Below, piece by piece: positions 45,022-54,629 of a DNA stretch of 64,000 nt (its first letter is position 1; every line of letters starts with the position of its first letter). This DNA comes from Lagierella massiliensis. GTDB taxonomy: Bacteria > Bacillota > Clostridia > Tissierellales > Peptoniphilaceae. The notes below the pieces were generated by a model. That model made no database searches and was not told the DNA's origin. It saw nothing but the letters and a program-made list of their open reading frames with translations. A program made the position numbers and the translations under genes. Location of the stretch: NCBI RefSeq assembly GCF_001407835.1, contig NZ_CYUO01000005.1, forward strand, positions 744,001-808,000, read 5' to 3'.

Positions 45022-48000
45022 ATGAAATTTGTAGAACTTAGAGACCGATTCAAATATAATTTTTATGTTGAAGAGGATGTAACGATAGATTCAATAGAAT
45101 ATTCTAAAACTTTTGATAGAGTTTCAATTTCTATCAAAGGTTTAGTGGATGAAAGTTGTAAAGAGAATATTAGAGACTTTTTCAATGATATTTTAATCGG
45201 GATAGAAGATATAAATTTAAACTTCATAGATTCTATTGAAACAGAAATTGATACAGGAGATATCTGTAAAGAGTGTACTTCATTTTTAATTGACAAAGGT
45301 TTTAAAAAAGAGGAAATAAAAATATTTTGTATAAATGAGACATTAAATATAAGTTTAGAAAAATCAGATAAAGAATATATTATTGAAGAATTAAAAAATA
45401 AAACTTTTGAATTTTTAAATGATAAAAAATATTCTATAAAAAACTTGAGTATGTCTTATGAGTCTGACAGTATAAGTAAGGATGAATATATTGAAAAGTT
45501 AAAAAGCGAAGAAAAGAAAAAAGCTCAAGATGCTGTTGTTACTATAGACAAAGTTGAATCTAAGGAAAACGAAAATATACAGACCGACAAAAAGGAAAAA
45601 TTCGGTAGGAAAATAAAATCGGAAATAATAAAAATATCTGATTTAGGTGAAAATTGGGACTTTGTTTGCGTTGCTGGAGAAGTTCAATTATGCGACAAGA
45701 TTATAACAAAGAATGAGCAGTATATAATATTAACATATGATATATATGATGGGACATCTTCTGTTACTTGCAAAACTTTTTTTAAAAATGATAAATTTGA
45801 AGAGTACTCAGATTTGATTAAACCAGGTAAATGTGTAAAAGTTGAAGGAAAGTACACATACGATAATTTTTCACGTTGTAATATAATAAATGTTAACTCT
45901 ATAGAACCTCATACTGTAAATAAGAGAAAAGATAATGCAGTTGAAAAAAGAGTTGAACTTCATTTACTTAGTCAATTTTCGGCTATAGAAGGCTATATTA
46001 AAATTGATGAACTAATAACTGAACTTGACTCTTGGGGTTATAGCGCAGTAGGTATTACAGATAGAGGTGTTGCTCAAGGCTATCCTTCTTTTTATGAATG
46101 TACTAAAAATACTAATATTAAACCGCTATATGGAATAGAAGGTATTATATTAAAAGATAATTTGCGCATAATTACAGATTTTAATTCTAATTTTAATGAA
46201 AATTCATTTGTGGTTTTCGATATTGAAACCACAGGTTTTTCAAAAATAAATGACAAAATCATCGAAATTGGGGCAGTTAAAATAAAAAATGGAAAGATTG
46301 TAGAAAAATACAATGAATTTATCAATCCAAACCAGCAATTACCACAAAAGATAGTTGAACTAACAAATATTACAGATGATATGCTTATGGGACAAGCGAA
46401 GGTTGAAGAGGTTTTACCAGGATTTATGGAATTTGTTGGAGATTCAACTTTAGTTGCACATAATGCAGAGTTTGACATAGGTTTTATTCGTGAAAACTGT
46501 AGAAGGCTTAATATACCATTTAAAAATGCCTATTTAGATACATTAGCTCTATGTAGAGGTGTATACCCTGATTTAAAAAACCATAAACTTGATACAATTT
46601 CTAAGTTTTTAGGGGTATCTTTGGAAAGTCATCATAGAGCCTGTGATGATGCAATGGCAACTGCTGAAATATTTTTAAAAGCGTTGCAAGAAGATATAGT
46701 TAAAGATCTAAATTCAATAAAAGATTTAAATGAGATAAAAACAACATGGCCGAAATTTAAAAACGAAGAATACAATACAGTTATATATGCAAAGAATTTG
46801 ACTGGTCTTAAGAATCTATATAGATTGATTTCCATTTCTTCAATGGAATATTTTAATCGTGCTCCAGGGATTCCAGAGAGTTTACTTGAAAAATACAAAG
46901 AAGGACTAATTATTGGTTCTGGAAATTACCAAGGGGAACTTTTTCAAAGCATCATAAGTGGGTATCCAGATGAACATATCAATAATATAATAAAAAAATT
47001 CGATTTTATAGAAGTTCAACCTCCATTAAACTATAGACATTTAGTTGAAGATGGAAAAATAGAGTCAATGGAAGAAGTTATAAATATAATAAATAAAATA
47101 ATTTCAATGGCAAAATCAAATGGGAAAACTGTAGTAGCTACAAGTGCATGTCACTACTTTGAACCTAAAGACTATATTTTAAGAAGTATTGTTCAGATGT
47201 CTCAACCATTTTTTAAAAGAGGAAGAATAGAAAAATATCCTACACTCTATTTTAGAACTACAGAAGAGATGCTAAAAGAATTTAATTTCTTACCAGAAGC
47301 GTTAAAAAAAGAAATTGTAATAGAAAATACTTATAAAATTGCAGATCAAATCGAAGAGTTTAAACCTATACCAGATGGAACGTATCCACCTGTTATAGAA
47401 GGATCAGATGAGACTCTTAAGAATATGACTTATAGTAAAGCTAAGTCTATGTATGGAGACCCTCTTCCAGATTATGTTAAACAGAGACTTGATAGGGAAC
47501 TTGGTTCAATAATATCTAATGGGTATGCAGTATTATATATAATTGCTCAAAAACTTGTAAAAAAATCAAATGATGATGGATATTTAGTAGGTTCAAGAGG
47601 TTCTGTAGGTTCATCTTTTGCAGCTACAATGGCAGATATTACAGAAGTTAATCCACTTCTTCCACATTATAGATGTCCTGAATGTAAATACTCAAAGTTT
47701 ATTGATGACATAAATATAGGTTCAGGTCTTGATCTACCGCGAAAGAAATGTCCAGTGTGTGGAGAAGAGCTTGTAAGAGATGGACATAATATACCATTTG
47801 AAGTTTTTTTAGGTTTTGAAGGAGATAAAGAACCAGATATAGATTTAAACTTTGCTGGAGAATATCAACCAACTTGTCACAAATACACAGAAGAACTCTT
47901 TGGAGAAAAAAATGTATTTAGAGCTGGTACAATTGGAACGATTGCAGAAAATACAGCTTATGGATATATTAAAAAGTTTTTGGAAACAAAAGATATAGAT

Positions 48001-49257
48001 TTGCCAGAAGCTGAAATAAAAAGATTACAAAAGAAACTTGTTGGAATAAAAAGAACTTCTGGACAGCATCCTGGTGGGGTTATGATAGTTCCAAAAGATA
48101 AGGAAATTTATGATTTTTGTCCAATTCAACATCCTGCAGATGATATGGAAAGTGATATTATTACAACTCACTTTAACTATAAAGCCATATCTGGTAGGAT
48201 ATTAAAACTTGACTTACTTGGGCATGATGTCCCTTCAATAATAAGACATTTAGAGGATCTGACAGGGGTAGATCCATTAGAAGTTCCTTTTGATGACGAT
48301 GAAACTATGAGTATTTTTAATTCTACTGAAGCATTAAAAATGGTTAAACCCTATGAGACAACGGATATAGGAAGTATGGGTATACCTGAATTTGGTACGA
48401 ATTTTGTAAGGCAAATGCTCGTTGAGACAAAACCTACTACAATGACTGAACTATTTAGGATATCGGGACTTTCCCATGGCACAGATGTGTGGACAAACAA
48501 TGCACAGGACTTAGTAAGACAGGGAGTTACAACTCTTAAGAATGTAATTTCAACAAGAGATGATATTATGACATACCTCATTCAAATGGGACTTGAGAAA
48601 AAAAGAGCTTTTACAATTATGGAGATTGTCAGAAAAAATAAAATCCTTACTGATGAAACTTTAGATTATATGAGGTCCTTTAATGTACCTGAATGGTATA
48701 TTGACTCGTGTAAAAAGATTAAGTACCTGTTTCCAAAGGCTCATGCTGTGGCATATGTGCTAATGAGCTATAGAATTGCGTATTTTAAAGTTCACTATCC
48801 AGAAGCGTTTTATTGTACCTATTTCACAACGAAAATTGATTCCTTCCCTGGTCAGATAGTATATGGAGGACTTGAGTCGATTAGAGATGAGATGGAGAAT
48901 ATAAAACAAAAGGGATATTCCGCAACTGCAAAAGAAAAAAACATTTTGACAGTGCTTGAACTTGCCGAAGAGATGTATTGTAGAGGAATTGAAATGGAGC
49001 AAGTAGATTTTAAAAGTTCATCAGATCTTTCATTTAAATATAACAAAAAGGGTTCAATTATTCCTCCATTTAGAGCTTTAGAGGGTGTTTCTGATGCTCA
49101 TTCAATTTCAATTTACAATGAATTAAAAAATGGAGATTTTATTTCTATTCAAGATTTAATAAATAGAACTGGAATTAATAAAGTTGCGGTTCAAGCTCTT
49201 AAAGAACATGGAACCTTATCAGGTTTATCAGAATCAAATCAAATTAGTTTATTTTAG
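45022..49257 (+). CDS. polC: DNA polymerase III alpha subunit PolC (Gram-positive type)
   Basis: A 1411-residue replicase. In order: N-terminal domain, OB-fold (about 205-300), split PHP domain starting near 310, inserted 3'-5' proofreading exonuclease (DIE at residues 400-402, then DLKNHKLDTISK and HHRACDDA), the second part of the PHP, the zinc-binding CPEC..CPVCG segment, and the polymerase palm with EPDIDLNFAGEY. PHP motifs are altered: HLLS replaces HLHT at 314-317, TDR replaces TDH at 346-348, and SACHY replaces the usual D-x-H pattern near 708-712. Exonuclease and polymerase motifs look intact. It ends in a strong terminator. Confidence 0.96.
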   Translation: MKFVELRDRFKYNFYVEEDVTIDSIEYSKTFDRVSISIKGLVDESCKENIRDFFNDILIGIEDINLNFIDSIETEIDTGDICKECTSFLIDKGFKKEEIKIFCINETLNISLEKSDKEYIIEELKNKTFEFLNDKKYSIKNLSMSYESDSISKDEYIEKLKSEEKKKAQDAVVTIDKVESKENENIQTDKKEKFGRKIKSEIIKISDLGENWDFVCVAGEVQLCDKIITKNEQYIILTYDIYDGTSSVTCKTFFKNDKFEEYSDLIKPGKCVKVEGKYTYDNFSRCNIINVNSIEPHTVNKRKDNAVEKRVELHLLSQFSAIEGYIKIDELITELDSWGYSAVGITDRGVAQGYPSFYECTKNTNIKPLYGIEGIILKDNLRIITDFNSNFNENSFVVFDIETTGFSKINDKIIEIGAVKIKNGKIVEKYNEFINPNQQLPQKIVELTNITDDMLMGQAKVEEVLPGFMEFVGDSTLVAHNAEFDIGFIRENCRRLNIPFKNAYLDTLALCRGVYPDLKNHKLDTISKFLGVSLESHHRACDDAMATAEIFLKALQEDIVKDLNSIKDLNEIKTTWPKFKNEEYNTVIYAKNLTGLKNLYRLISISSMEYFNRAPGIPESLLEKYKEGLIIGSGNYQGELFQSIISGYPDEHINNIIKKFDFIEVQPPLNYRHLVEDGKIESMEEVINIINKIISMAKSNGKTVVATSACHYFEPKDYILRSIVQMSQPFFKRGRIEKYPTLYFRTTEEMLKEFNFLPEALKKEIVIENTYKIADQIEEFKPIPDGTYPPVIEGSDETLKNMTYSKAKSMYGDPLPDYVKQRLDRELGSIISNGYAVLYIIAQKLVKKSNDDGYLVGSRGSVGSSFAATMADITEVNPLLPHYRCPECKYSKFIDDINIGSGLDLPRKKCPVCGEELVRDGHNIPFEVFLGFEGDKEPDIDLNFAGEYQPTCHKYTEELFGEKNVFRAGTIGTIAENTAYGYIKKFLETKDIDLPEAEIKRLQKKLVGIKRTSGQHPGGVMIVPKDKEIYDFCPIQHPADDMESDIITTHFNYKAISGRILKLDLLGHDVPSIIRHLEDLTGVDPLEVPFDDDETMSIFNSTEALKMVKPYETTDIGSMGIPEFGTNFVRQMLVETKPTTMTELFRISGLSHGTDVWTNNAQDLVRQGVTTLKNVISTRDDIMTYLIQMGLEKKRAFTIMEIVRKNKILTDETLDYMRSFNVPEWYIDSCKKIKYLFPKAHAVAYVLMSYRIAYFKVHYPEAFYCTYFTTKIDSFPGQIVYGGLESIRDEMENIKQKGYSATAKEKNILTVLELAEEMYCRGIEMEQVDFKSSSDLSFKYNKKGSIIPPFRALEGVSDAHSISIYNELKNGDFISIQDLINRTGINKVAVQALKEHGTLSGLSESNQISLF

Positions 49258-49284
49258 GCATTATTAATTTAATGCCTTTTTTTC
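49256..49284 (+). terminator. Intrinsic terminator after polC
   Basis: AGGCATT (49256-49262) / AATGCCT (49271-49277) with an AT-rich loop and a run of seven T. Closes the pyrH to polC block. The promoter for phoH follows (TGT-TATAAT at 49299-49307, extended -10, no clear -35). Confidence 0.88.
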
Positions 49285-49324
49285 TTTCCTGATTAATATG
49301 TTATAATTTAGAAGATGATAGGGA

Positions 49325-50314
49325 GTGATTAACGTAGAATTTGTAGAAGATATTTTAACAGAAGATCAAGATTTTATTTCAGAACTTTTTGATAATTTTG
49401 AATATAATGCAAATATAATTCAAGATGAATTCAAAGTTATTGTAAGTCTTAATGAAAAAGGTTTGACTATAAAAGGCGAAAAAGATTATGTAATGGCAGC
49501 TACAGAACTTATAAAAAATCTTTATGAAGATTTTAATAGAAATAAAAAATTGACGGAACAACAGATTAGATATTCTATAAATAGAATTAAAAGTGGTAAA
49601 GCACCTGATATAAATGGTGTATTAGATAGTGTGATTATTCACAACTACAGAGGTAAGCCTATTAAACCAAAAACTCTCGGACAAAAGAGATATGTTGAAT
49701 TGATTGAGCACAATGATATAGTTTTTGGAGTAGGACCTGCAGGTACAGGTAAAACATATCTTGCAATGGCTATGGCAATTAAAGCTTTTAAAAATCAAGA
49801 AGTTGAAAGAATAATACTTACAAGACCTGCAGTTGAAGCAGGGGAGAGTTTAGGATTTTTGCCTGGAGATTTACAAGAGAAGATAGATCCATATCTAAGA
49901 CCAATATATGACTCTCTTTTTGATATTTTAGGATATGATCAATATAACAAGCTTGTTGAAAGAGGTCTTATAGAAGTTGCACCCTTGGCATATATGAGAG
50001 GTAGGACTTTAGATAATGCGTATATAGTGTTAGATGAAGCCCAAAATACTACCAATGAGCAGATGAAGATGTTCTTAACCAGGATTGGATATGGCTCAAA
50101 GGCAATTATAACTGGAGATATTACTCAAATAGATTTACCAAGAGGGAAATCATCAGGACTTAAAAATGCTTCTCAAATACTTAAAGGCATTAAAGGAATT
50201 GAATTTATGAAATTTGAAACTACAGATGTTGTAAGACATCCACTTGTTCAAAAAATTATAAATGCATATGAAAACAACAAGGCAGCGAAAAAAAATGACA
50301 ATTCTGATAGATAA
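49325..50314 (+). CDS. phoH: PhoH family P-loop protein (PhoH-like)
   Basis: A 329-residue PhoH-like ATPase. A KH-like N-terminal part (about 10-110) precedes the P-loop GPAGTGKT (residues 139-146), PAVEAGESLGFLPGD and the Walker B VLDEAQN followed by TGDITQIDLP. It is found in a conserved unit with ybeY and era and is linked to RNA metabolism and ribosome biogenesis. The GTG start overlaps its own GGGAG site, so the true start may be a few codons off; no in-frame ATG is near. Confidence 0.9.
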   Translation: MINVEFVEDILTEDQDFISELFDNFEYNANIIQDEFKVIVSLNEKGLTIKGEKDYVMAATELIKNLYEDFNRNKKLTEQQIRYSINRIKSGKAPDINGVLDSVIIHNYRGKPIKPKTLGQKRYVELIEHNDIVFGVGPAGTGKTYLAMAMAIKAFKNQEVERIILTRPAVEAGESLGFLPGDLQEKIDPYLRPIYDSLFDILGYDQYNKLVERGLIEVAPLAYMRGRTLDNAYIVLDEAQNTTNEQMKMFLTRIGYGSKAIITGDITQIDLPRGKSSGLKNASQILKGIKGIEFMKFETTDVVRHPLVQKIINAYENNKAAKKNDNSDR

Positions 50315-50756
50315 TAGAGACGTTGAGTTTGATATACCTAAATCGATATTCAAGGACTTTGAAGATGCTTCAAAAGTCATTTTGGAAATGGAAAATATAA
50401 ATGACGAAGTAGAAATTTCTGTTTCTTTTGTAAATGATGAGGAAATAAAACAACTAAATAGAGATTATAGAGATAAAGACAATGTTACAGATGTGTTATC
50501 ATTTCCTACAGAAATGAACTACCATATTGAAGGAATTCCAGTTATTTTAGGAGATGTTGTAATTTGTTTAAAAAGAGCAAAGGAACAGTCAGAAGAATTT
50601 GGACATTCTTTTGAGAGAGAACTGGTATATCTTTTTGTACATTCAATGTTTCATCTACTTGGTTATGATCATATAGATGAAGATGATAAAGTTTTAATGA
50701 GAAAAAAAGAAAAAGAAGCTTTAAAGAGAATAGGAATATTTCGAAATGAAGGATAG
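50295..50756 (+). CDS. ybeY: Endoribonuclease YbeY (rRNA maturation factor)
   Basis: A 153-residue zinc endoribonuclease acting in 16S 3' end processing and ribosome quality control. The metal motif HSMFHLLGYDH holds the three His at H-x3-H-x5-H. The start is ATG 50295, overlapping phoH by 20 bases; the longer frame from 50262 has no better ribosome site. NVTDVLSFP and the GDVVICLKRA segment are family features. Part of phoH-ybeY-dgkA-era-recO. Confidence 0.94.
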   Translation: MTILIDNRDVEFDIPKSIFKDFEDASKVILEMENINDEVEISVSFVNDEEIKQLNRDYRDKDNVTDVLSFPTEMNYHIEGIPVILGDVVICLKRAKEQSEEFGHSFERELVYLFVHSMFHLLGYDHIDEDDKVLMRKKEKEALKRIGIFRNEG

Positions 50757-51474
50757 GAATATTTTTAAAAACAAAGATTTGATAGAGAGTTTTAATCATG
50801 CAATAGATGGAATCATATATACATTTAAAAATGAAGGCAACTTTAAAAGACATATTTGGATGGCGATACTTGTTGCAATATTAAGTCTCTTTTTTGACTT
50901 GTCAAGAGTTGAGATGGCAATATTGTGTATAACTATAAGCTTTGTACTATTTGCTGAGATGATTAATACCACTATCGAAAATGTGGTGGACCTTCTCTAT
51001 GAATATTATGAACCAAGGGCGAAGATTGCAAAGGATGTAGGAGCGGGTGCCGTTTTGATATCTGCTTTGAATTCTGTTTTTGTGGGATATTTTATTTTTT
51101 ATGATAGGATAGTTCCATTTACAAATATTGCAATTTTTAAGATTCAGAACTCACCAATACATTTGACATTTATAGCACTTGTTATTGTAATATTGGCAAC
51201 ATTACTCTTCAAATCTTATTTTTATAAAGACAGAGGAACACATTTAAAAGGTGGAACAGTTAGCGGACATTCTGCAATTGCATTTTGCTTGGCAATGATT
51301 ATAATTTTTTTATCACAGAACTCATTAGTCACAGTACTTGCATTACTACTGGCTTTACTTGTTTCAGAGTCAAGAGTTGAAGCAAAGATTCATTATCTGT
51401 CAGATGTTATATTTGGAGCTATACTTGGAACTTTAATAGCAACATTACTTTTTAAAGTTATATTTATAATTTAA
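50746..51474 (+). CDS. dgkA: Fusion of undecaprenol kinase (DgkA) and PAP2 lipid phosphatase
   Basis: A 242-residue membrane protein with two domains. Residues 1-120 match prokaryotic DgkA: EMINTTIENVVDLL (Glu and Asn of the active site) and AKDVGAGAVLI. Residues about 125-242 match a PAP2 phosphatase: K-x6-R (KSYFYKDR), SGHSA, and SRVEAKIHYLSD (S-R-x5-H-x3-D). Thus a lipid kinase that in Gram-positives phosphorylates undecaprenol is joined to a phosphatase that could dephosphorylate Und-PP or Und-P. The usual K-x6-RP has Gly in place of Pro. It overlaps ybeY by 11 bases. Confidence 0.9.
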   Translation: MKDRNIFKNKDLIESFNHAIDGIIYTFKNEGNFKRHIWMAILVAILSLFFDLSRVEMAILCITISFVLFAEMINTTIENVVDLLYEYYEPRAKIAKDVGAGAVLISALNSVFVGYFIFYDRIVPFTNIAIFKIQNSPIHLTFIALVIVILATLLFKSYFYKDRGTHLKGGTVSGHSAIAFCLAMIIIFLSQNSLVTVLALLLALLVSESRVEAKIHYLSDVIFGAILGTLIATLLFKVIFII

Positions 51475-51484
51475 TGGAGGCAAA

Positions 51485-52369
51485 ATGTTTAAATCTGGAT
51501 TTGTTTCAATAATAGGTAGGTCTAATGTTGGTAAATCAACATTTTTAAATAGAATAATAGGGGAGAGAATTTCCATTGTCTCAAGTAGACCACAGACAAC
51601 AAGAAATAATATTAAATTCATATATACAGATGATAGAATGCAGTGCATATTTATAGATACTCCTGGCATACAAAAGCCTAAAAATAAGTTAGGGGAATTT
51701 ATGTTAGACTCAGCTACATCTGCATTTAAAGATGTGGATATAATAACATATATCGTAGATAATTCAGGCGTGATTGGAGAAAACGAAAAATTTATAATTT
51801 CGAAATTAAAGGAAGAGGAAAAACCGATTGTTCTTTTAATTAATAAAACAGATATAATATCTGAAGAAAGAACTCAAGAGATAATAAAAACTTTTGGTGA
51901 ATTTGGGATTTTTGATGTGATTTTACCAATTTCTGCACTTACTGGAAGAAATATTGAAGAATATTTTGAAAATATTTATAAAATGTTACCAGAAGGTCCT
52001 AAATATTACGATGAAGAAGAAATTACAGATCAGAGTGTAAGGTCAATATGTGCAGAAATAGTTAGAGAAAAATCATTATTGTTCTTACAAGAAGAAGTTC
52101 CTCATGGTATTAATGTGGAAATCAATAAGTTTAAGAAACGTGAAGATAGAGAACTCTATGATATAGAAGCCACTATTTTAGTTGAAAAAAAAAGCCATAA
52201 AGGCATAGTAATTGGAAAAGGTGGCGAAATGATAAAAAAAATAGGTATGACAGCAAGACAAGACATGGAAACTTTCTTAGAAGCACAAGTAAATCTAAGA
52301 TTGTGGGTTAAAATAGATCCTGATTGGAGAAATAATATAAACAGGTTACAAACTTTTGGATATATCTAA
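51485..52369 (+). CDS. era: GTPase Era
   Basis: A 294-residue ribosome-assembly GTPase. G1 GRSNVGKS, G3 DTPGIQKP, G4 NKTD and the C-terminal KH domain with GKGGEMIKKIG are all present. It binds the 3' end of 16S rRNA. GGAGG precedes the ATG. The cdd gene often seen between dgkA and era is absent. The recO start overlaps the stop by one base. Confidence 0.96.
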   Translation: MFKSGFVSIIGRSNVGKSTFLNRIIGERISIVSSRPQTTRNNIKFIYTDDRMQCIFIDTPGIQKPKNKLGEFMLDSATSAFKDVDIITYIVDNSGVIGENEKFIISKLKEEEKPIVLLINKTDIISEERTQEIIKTFGEFGIFDVILPISALTGRNIEEYFENIYKMLPEGPKYYDEEEITDQSVRSICAEIVREKSLLFLQEEVPHGINVEINKFKKREDRELYDIEATILVEKKSHKGIVIGKGGEMIKKIGMTARQDMETFLEAQVNLRLWVKIDPDWRNNINRLQTFGYI

Positions 52370-53097
52370 TGGAGATAAAAAAAACTAAAATAATAATATT
52401 AAATCATTTTAAAATAAGAGAAAATTCACAGATATTAAATTGCTTTAGTAGGGATTTTGGAAAGATTGACTTGAATATTAGTTCAAAGGGTATGAAATCA
52501 ACAGTTAATTTAATGGATATATTTTCAGAACATTATGTTAGTATTTATTTAAATCAAGAAATATCTTTCTTAAAAGAAAGTGATATAATATCTTCCAATT
52601 ATGGAATAATTAAAAACAAGAACAAAACTGTATTAGGAAATATTGTTTTAGAAGTGTTAAGTAAGATTTTTCCTAAACTTATACCAGATGAAAGGATTTA
52701 TGATTTAACTTCATCTTATTTAAGTTATTTATCTAAAAAAGGAAATGAAAATTTACTAACAATTGCTTATATGCTAAAATTATTAGCAATAACAGGATAT
52801 AGAACAACTTTTGATTTTTCAGAAGGAGAACTGGTTAAACAAAGAAATTATTATTATAATATAAATGAGGGAAGTATTTGTCTAAAACCAGTTTTAGATA
52901 TTCCTACAGTTGTTTTGGATTATAATCAATGTATTCTAATTAGGAACTTGCTTTTTGCAAAGTTTGATGAAATTCCTGATATTAAATTTGAAGATGGATA
53001 TTTTTTATTGAGAACGATATTAAAAACAGTTTTAAATATATTTGAAATATCAAAATTGAATTCTGTTTATTATTTAACTACAGAATTAGGAAGGTAA
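52369..53097 (+). CDS. recO: DNA repair protein RecO
   Basis: A 242-residue RecO, mediator for loading RecA on SSB-coated DNA. The N-terminal OB fold begins with KTKIIILNHFKIRENSQI and is followed by the helical C-terminal part. It has no zinc-type CxxC in the C-terminal half, unlike many RecO proteins, so it is of the zinc-free variant. Position between era and the GlyRS beta-like gene is conserved in Firmicutes. Confidence 0.88.
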   Translation: MEIKKTKIIILNHFKIRENSQILNCFSRDFGKIDLNISSKGMKSTVNLMDIFSEHYVSIYLNQEISFLKESDIISSNYGIIKNKNKTVLGNIVLEVLSKIFPKLIPDERIYDLTSSYLSYLSKKGNENLLTIAYMLKLLAITGYRTTFDFSEGELVKQRNYYYNINEGSICLKPVLDIPTVVLDYNQCILIRNLLFAKFDEIPDIKFEDGYFLLRTILKTVLNIFEISKLNSVYYLTTELGR

Positions 53098-53099
53098 TA

Positions 53100-54629
53100 A
53101 TGAGTAATGAATTATTAATAGAGATAGGAATAGATGGATTGTCATATAGTCTTTATGATATTGCTGTAAATTCAATTTACGAGTCAATTAGAAAGAGACT
53201 TAAAGATTCAAGTATATCCTACTCTAATCTTAATATTAACTATAGTAAAAATAGAATTTTAATTAATTTTAGATTTATAAACCAAGATTATGTAGAGGAA
53301 TCTTTGGTTAATTTTATTATTAAAACATTAAATAATATTTATATTCCTATCAAAGGTCTTAAATATTCAAATAATTTATGGGACTATATTATTTGGATTC
53401 AAGGAATAGTAGATGATAAGATTTTAAATTTTTCTGATTTAAATTTATGTAATAGTAATGACGAAGTAGAATTTTTTAAGATTAATAGTATTGAATCATA
53501 TAAGGATGAATTAGCAGAAAATAATATAATATTTGAAAGTGAAAAAAGAAAAGAATATTTTACACAAGCTGCTAATAAAATCGCAAAAGAACATGGAGGA
53601 CAGATTACAGAAATAGATTATCTTTTAGAAAAATTTATCGCTGAATATAATATGCCTCATCCAATAGTAGCATCCTTTGATCAGAAAATTTTAAAATACC
53701 CAAAGGAACTTATATGTTCTATATTAATGGATATTTGTAATGTTGTACCTATTTTTACTGATAGAGGTCAACTTATGCCATATTATATTTTATGTATTGA
53801 GAAAAATAGAAAAGATGATGAACATTTTATCAAGGACTTAATTAAGGAAATTGACGATGAAATAGAAATAGTTTTAAATAATTGGAATAAAGTTCTTGAA
53901 AAAGACTACTCATACTACTATAAAAATATGGAAGAGATGACATTAAAAGATAGAGTTGGTACTTTATTTGATAAGACAATTAGAATAAAAGATTTATCCG
54001 TAATAATAGGAGAATATTTATTAGTTGGAGATGAAACAGAAGAAAATTTAAATAAAGTTTCTGAAATTGCAAAATTTGATTTAACTACAGATATTGTAAA
54101 ATCATATCCACAATTAAAAGGAGTTATTGGATATTTATATTCTAAAGAGATAGGGAATAATGATATTATTTCTAATGCAGTTGTAGATCATTATAAACCA
54201 AGATTTTTCCATGACAATATACCAAAATCTACTACTGCAAAAGTTCTAAGTTTAGCAGATAAATTGGATGAAATAACAAATTACTTTATATTTTCTCGAA
54301 TAAACGATAATATTTCAGAGTATCAAACATCTGAAATAAGAAGATATGCTTCAGCAATCATAAAACTTATTCTACATGAAAAATGGAATTTGAACATATC
54401 CAGATTGATAGATGACTGCTTATATTTATATATTAAGAACGGTGATTTGGTTTTAGATACAGATGAATTGAAAAAAGATATTTATCAATTTATAATATTT
54501 AAATTTAGAGAAGATGTAATAAGAGATTACAAGGACTATTGCAGAATTGATAAACTAATTGAAGAGCATCCAAATAATTTGTTGGAAGCATATGAAAACT
54601 TATTAAAAGGTGATTCATATGACAAATAA
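53100..54629 (+). CDS. Orphan GlyRS beta-subunit homologue lacking the anticodon domain
   Basis: A 509-residue protein that follows the full-length beta subunit (about 690 residues) of alpha/beta GlyRS along its first three quarters: LLIEIGIDGLSYSLYD (beta N-terminus LLLEIGTEELP), WIQGIVDDKI, MPHPIVASFD, LKDRVGTLFDKTIRI, ADKLDEITNYF and EIRRYASAIIKL (usual RRxALG). It stops before the C-terminal DALR anticodon-binding domain. It sits where glyQ-glyS lies in other Firmicutes, between recO and ppsR, but no glyQ is present; the functional GlyRS is the T-box-controlled alpha2 enzyme at 15031. The frame is intact, so it is a maintained gene, not obvious debris. Function unknown; base use is AT-rich like its neighbours. 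Confidence 0.85.
   Translation: MSNELLIEIGIDGLSYSLYDIAVNSIYESIRKRLKDSSISYSNLNINYSKNRILINFRFINQDYVEESLVNFIIKTLNNIYIPIKGLKYSNNLWDYIIWIQGIVDDKILNFSDLNLCNSNDEVEFFKINSIESYKDELAENNIIFESEKRKEYFTQAANKIAKEHGGQITEIDYLLEKFIAEYNMPHPIVASFDQKILKYPKELICSILMDICNVVPIFTDRGQLMPYYILCIEKNRKDDEHFIKDLIKEIDDEIEIVLNNWNKVLEKDYSYYYKNMEEMTLKDRVGTLFDKTIRIKDLSVIIGEYLLVGDETEENLNKVSEIAKFDLTTDIVKSYPQLKGVIGYLYSKEIGNNDIISNAVVDHYKPRFFHDNIPKSTTAKVLSLADKLDEITNYFIFSRINDNISEYQTSEIRRYASAIIKLILHEKWNLNISRLIDDCLYLYIKNGDLVLDTDELKKDIYQFIIFKFREDVIRDYKDYCRIDKLIEEHPNNLLEAYENLLKGDSYDK

Noticed and set aside
53100-54629. HD-domain phosphohydrolase as the identity of the recO-ppsR interval gene
   Set aside because: The HD-like stretch near residue 380 is the one found within the GlyRS beta subunit; the N-terminus and the RRxA-like helix also match GlyRS beta, so an independent HD enzyme is less likely.
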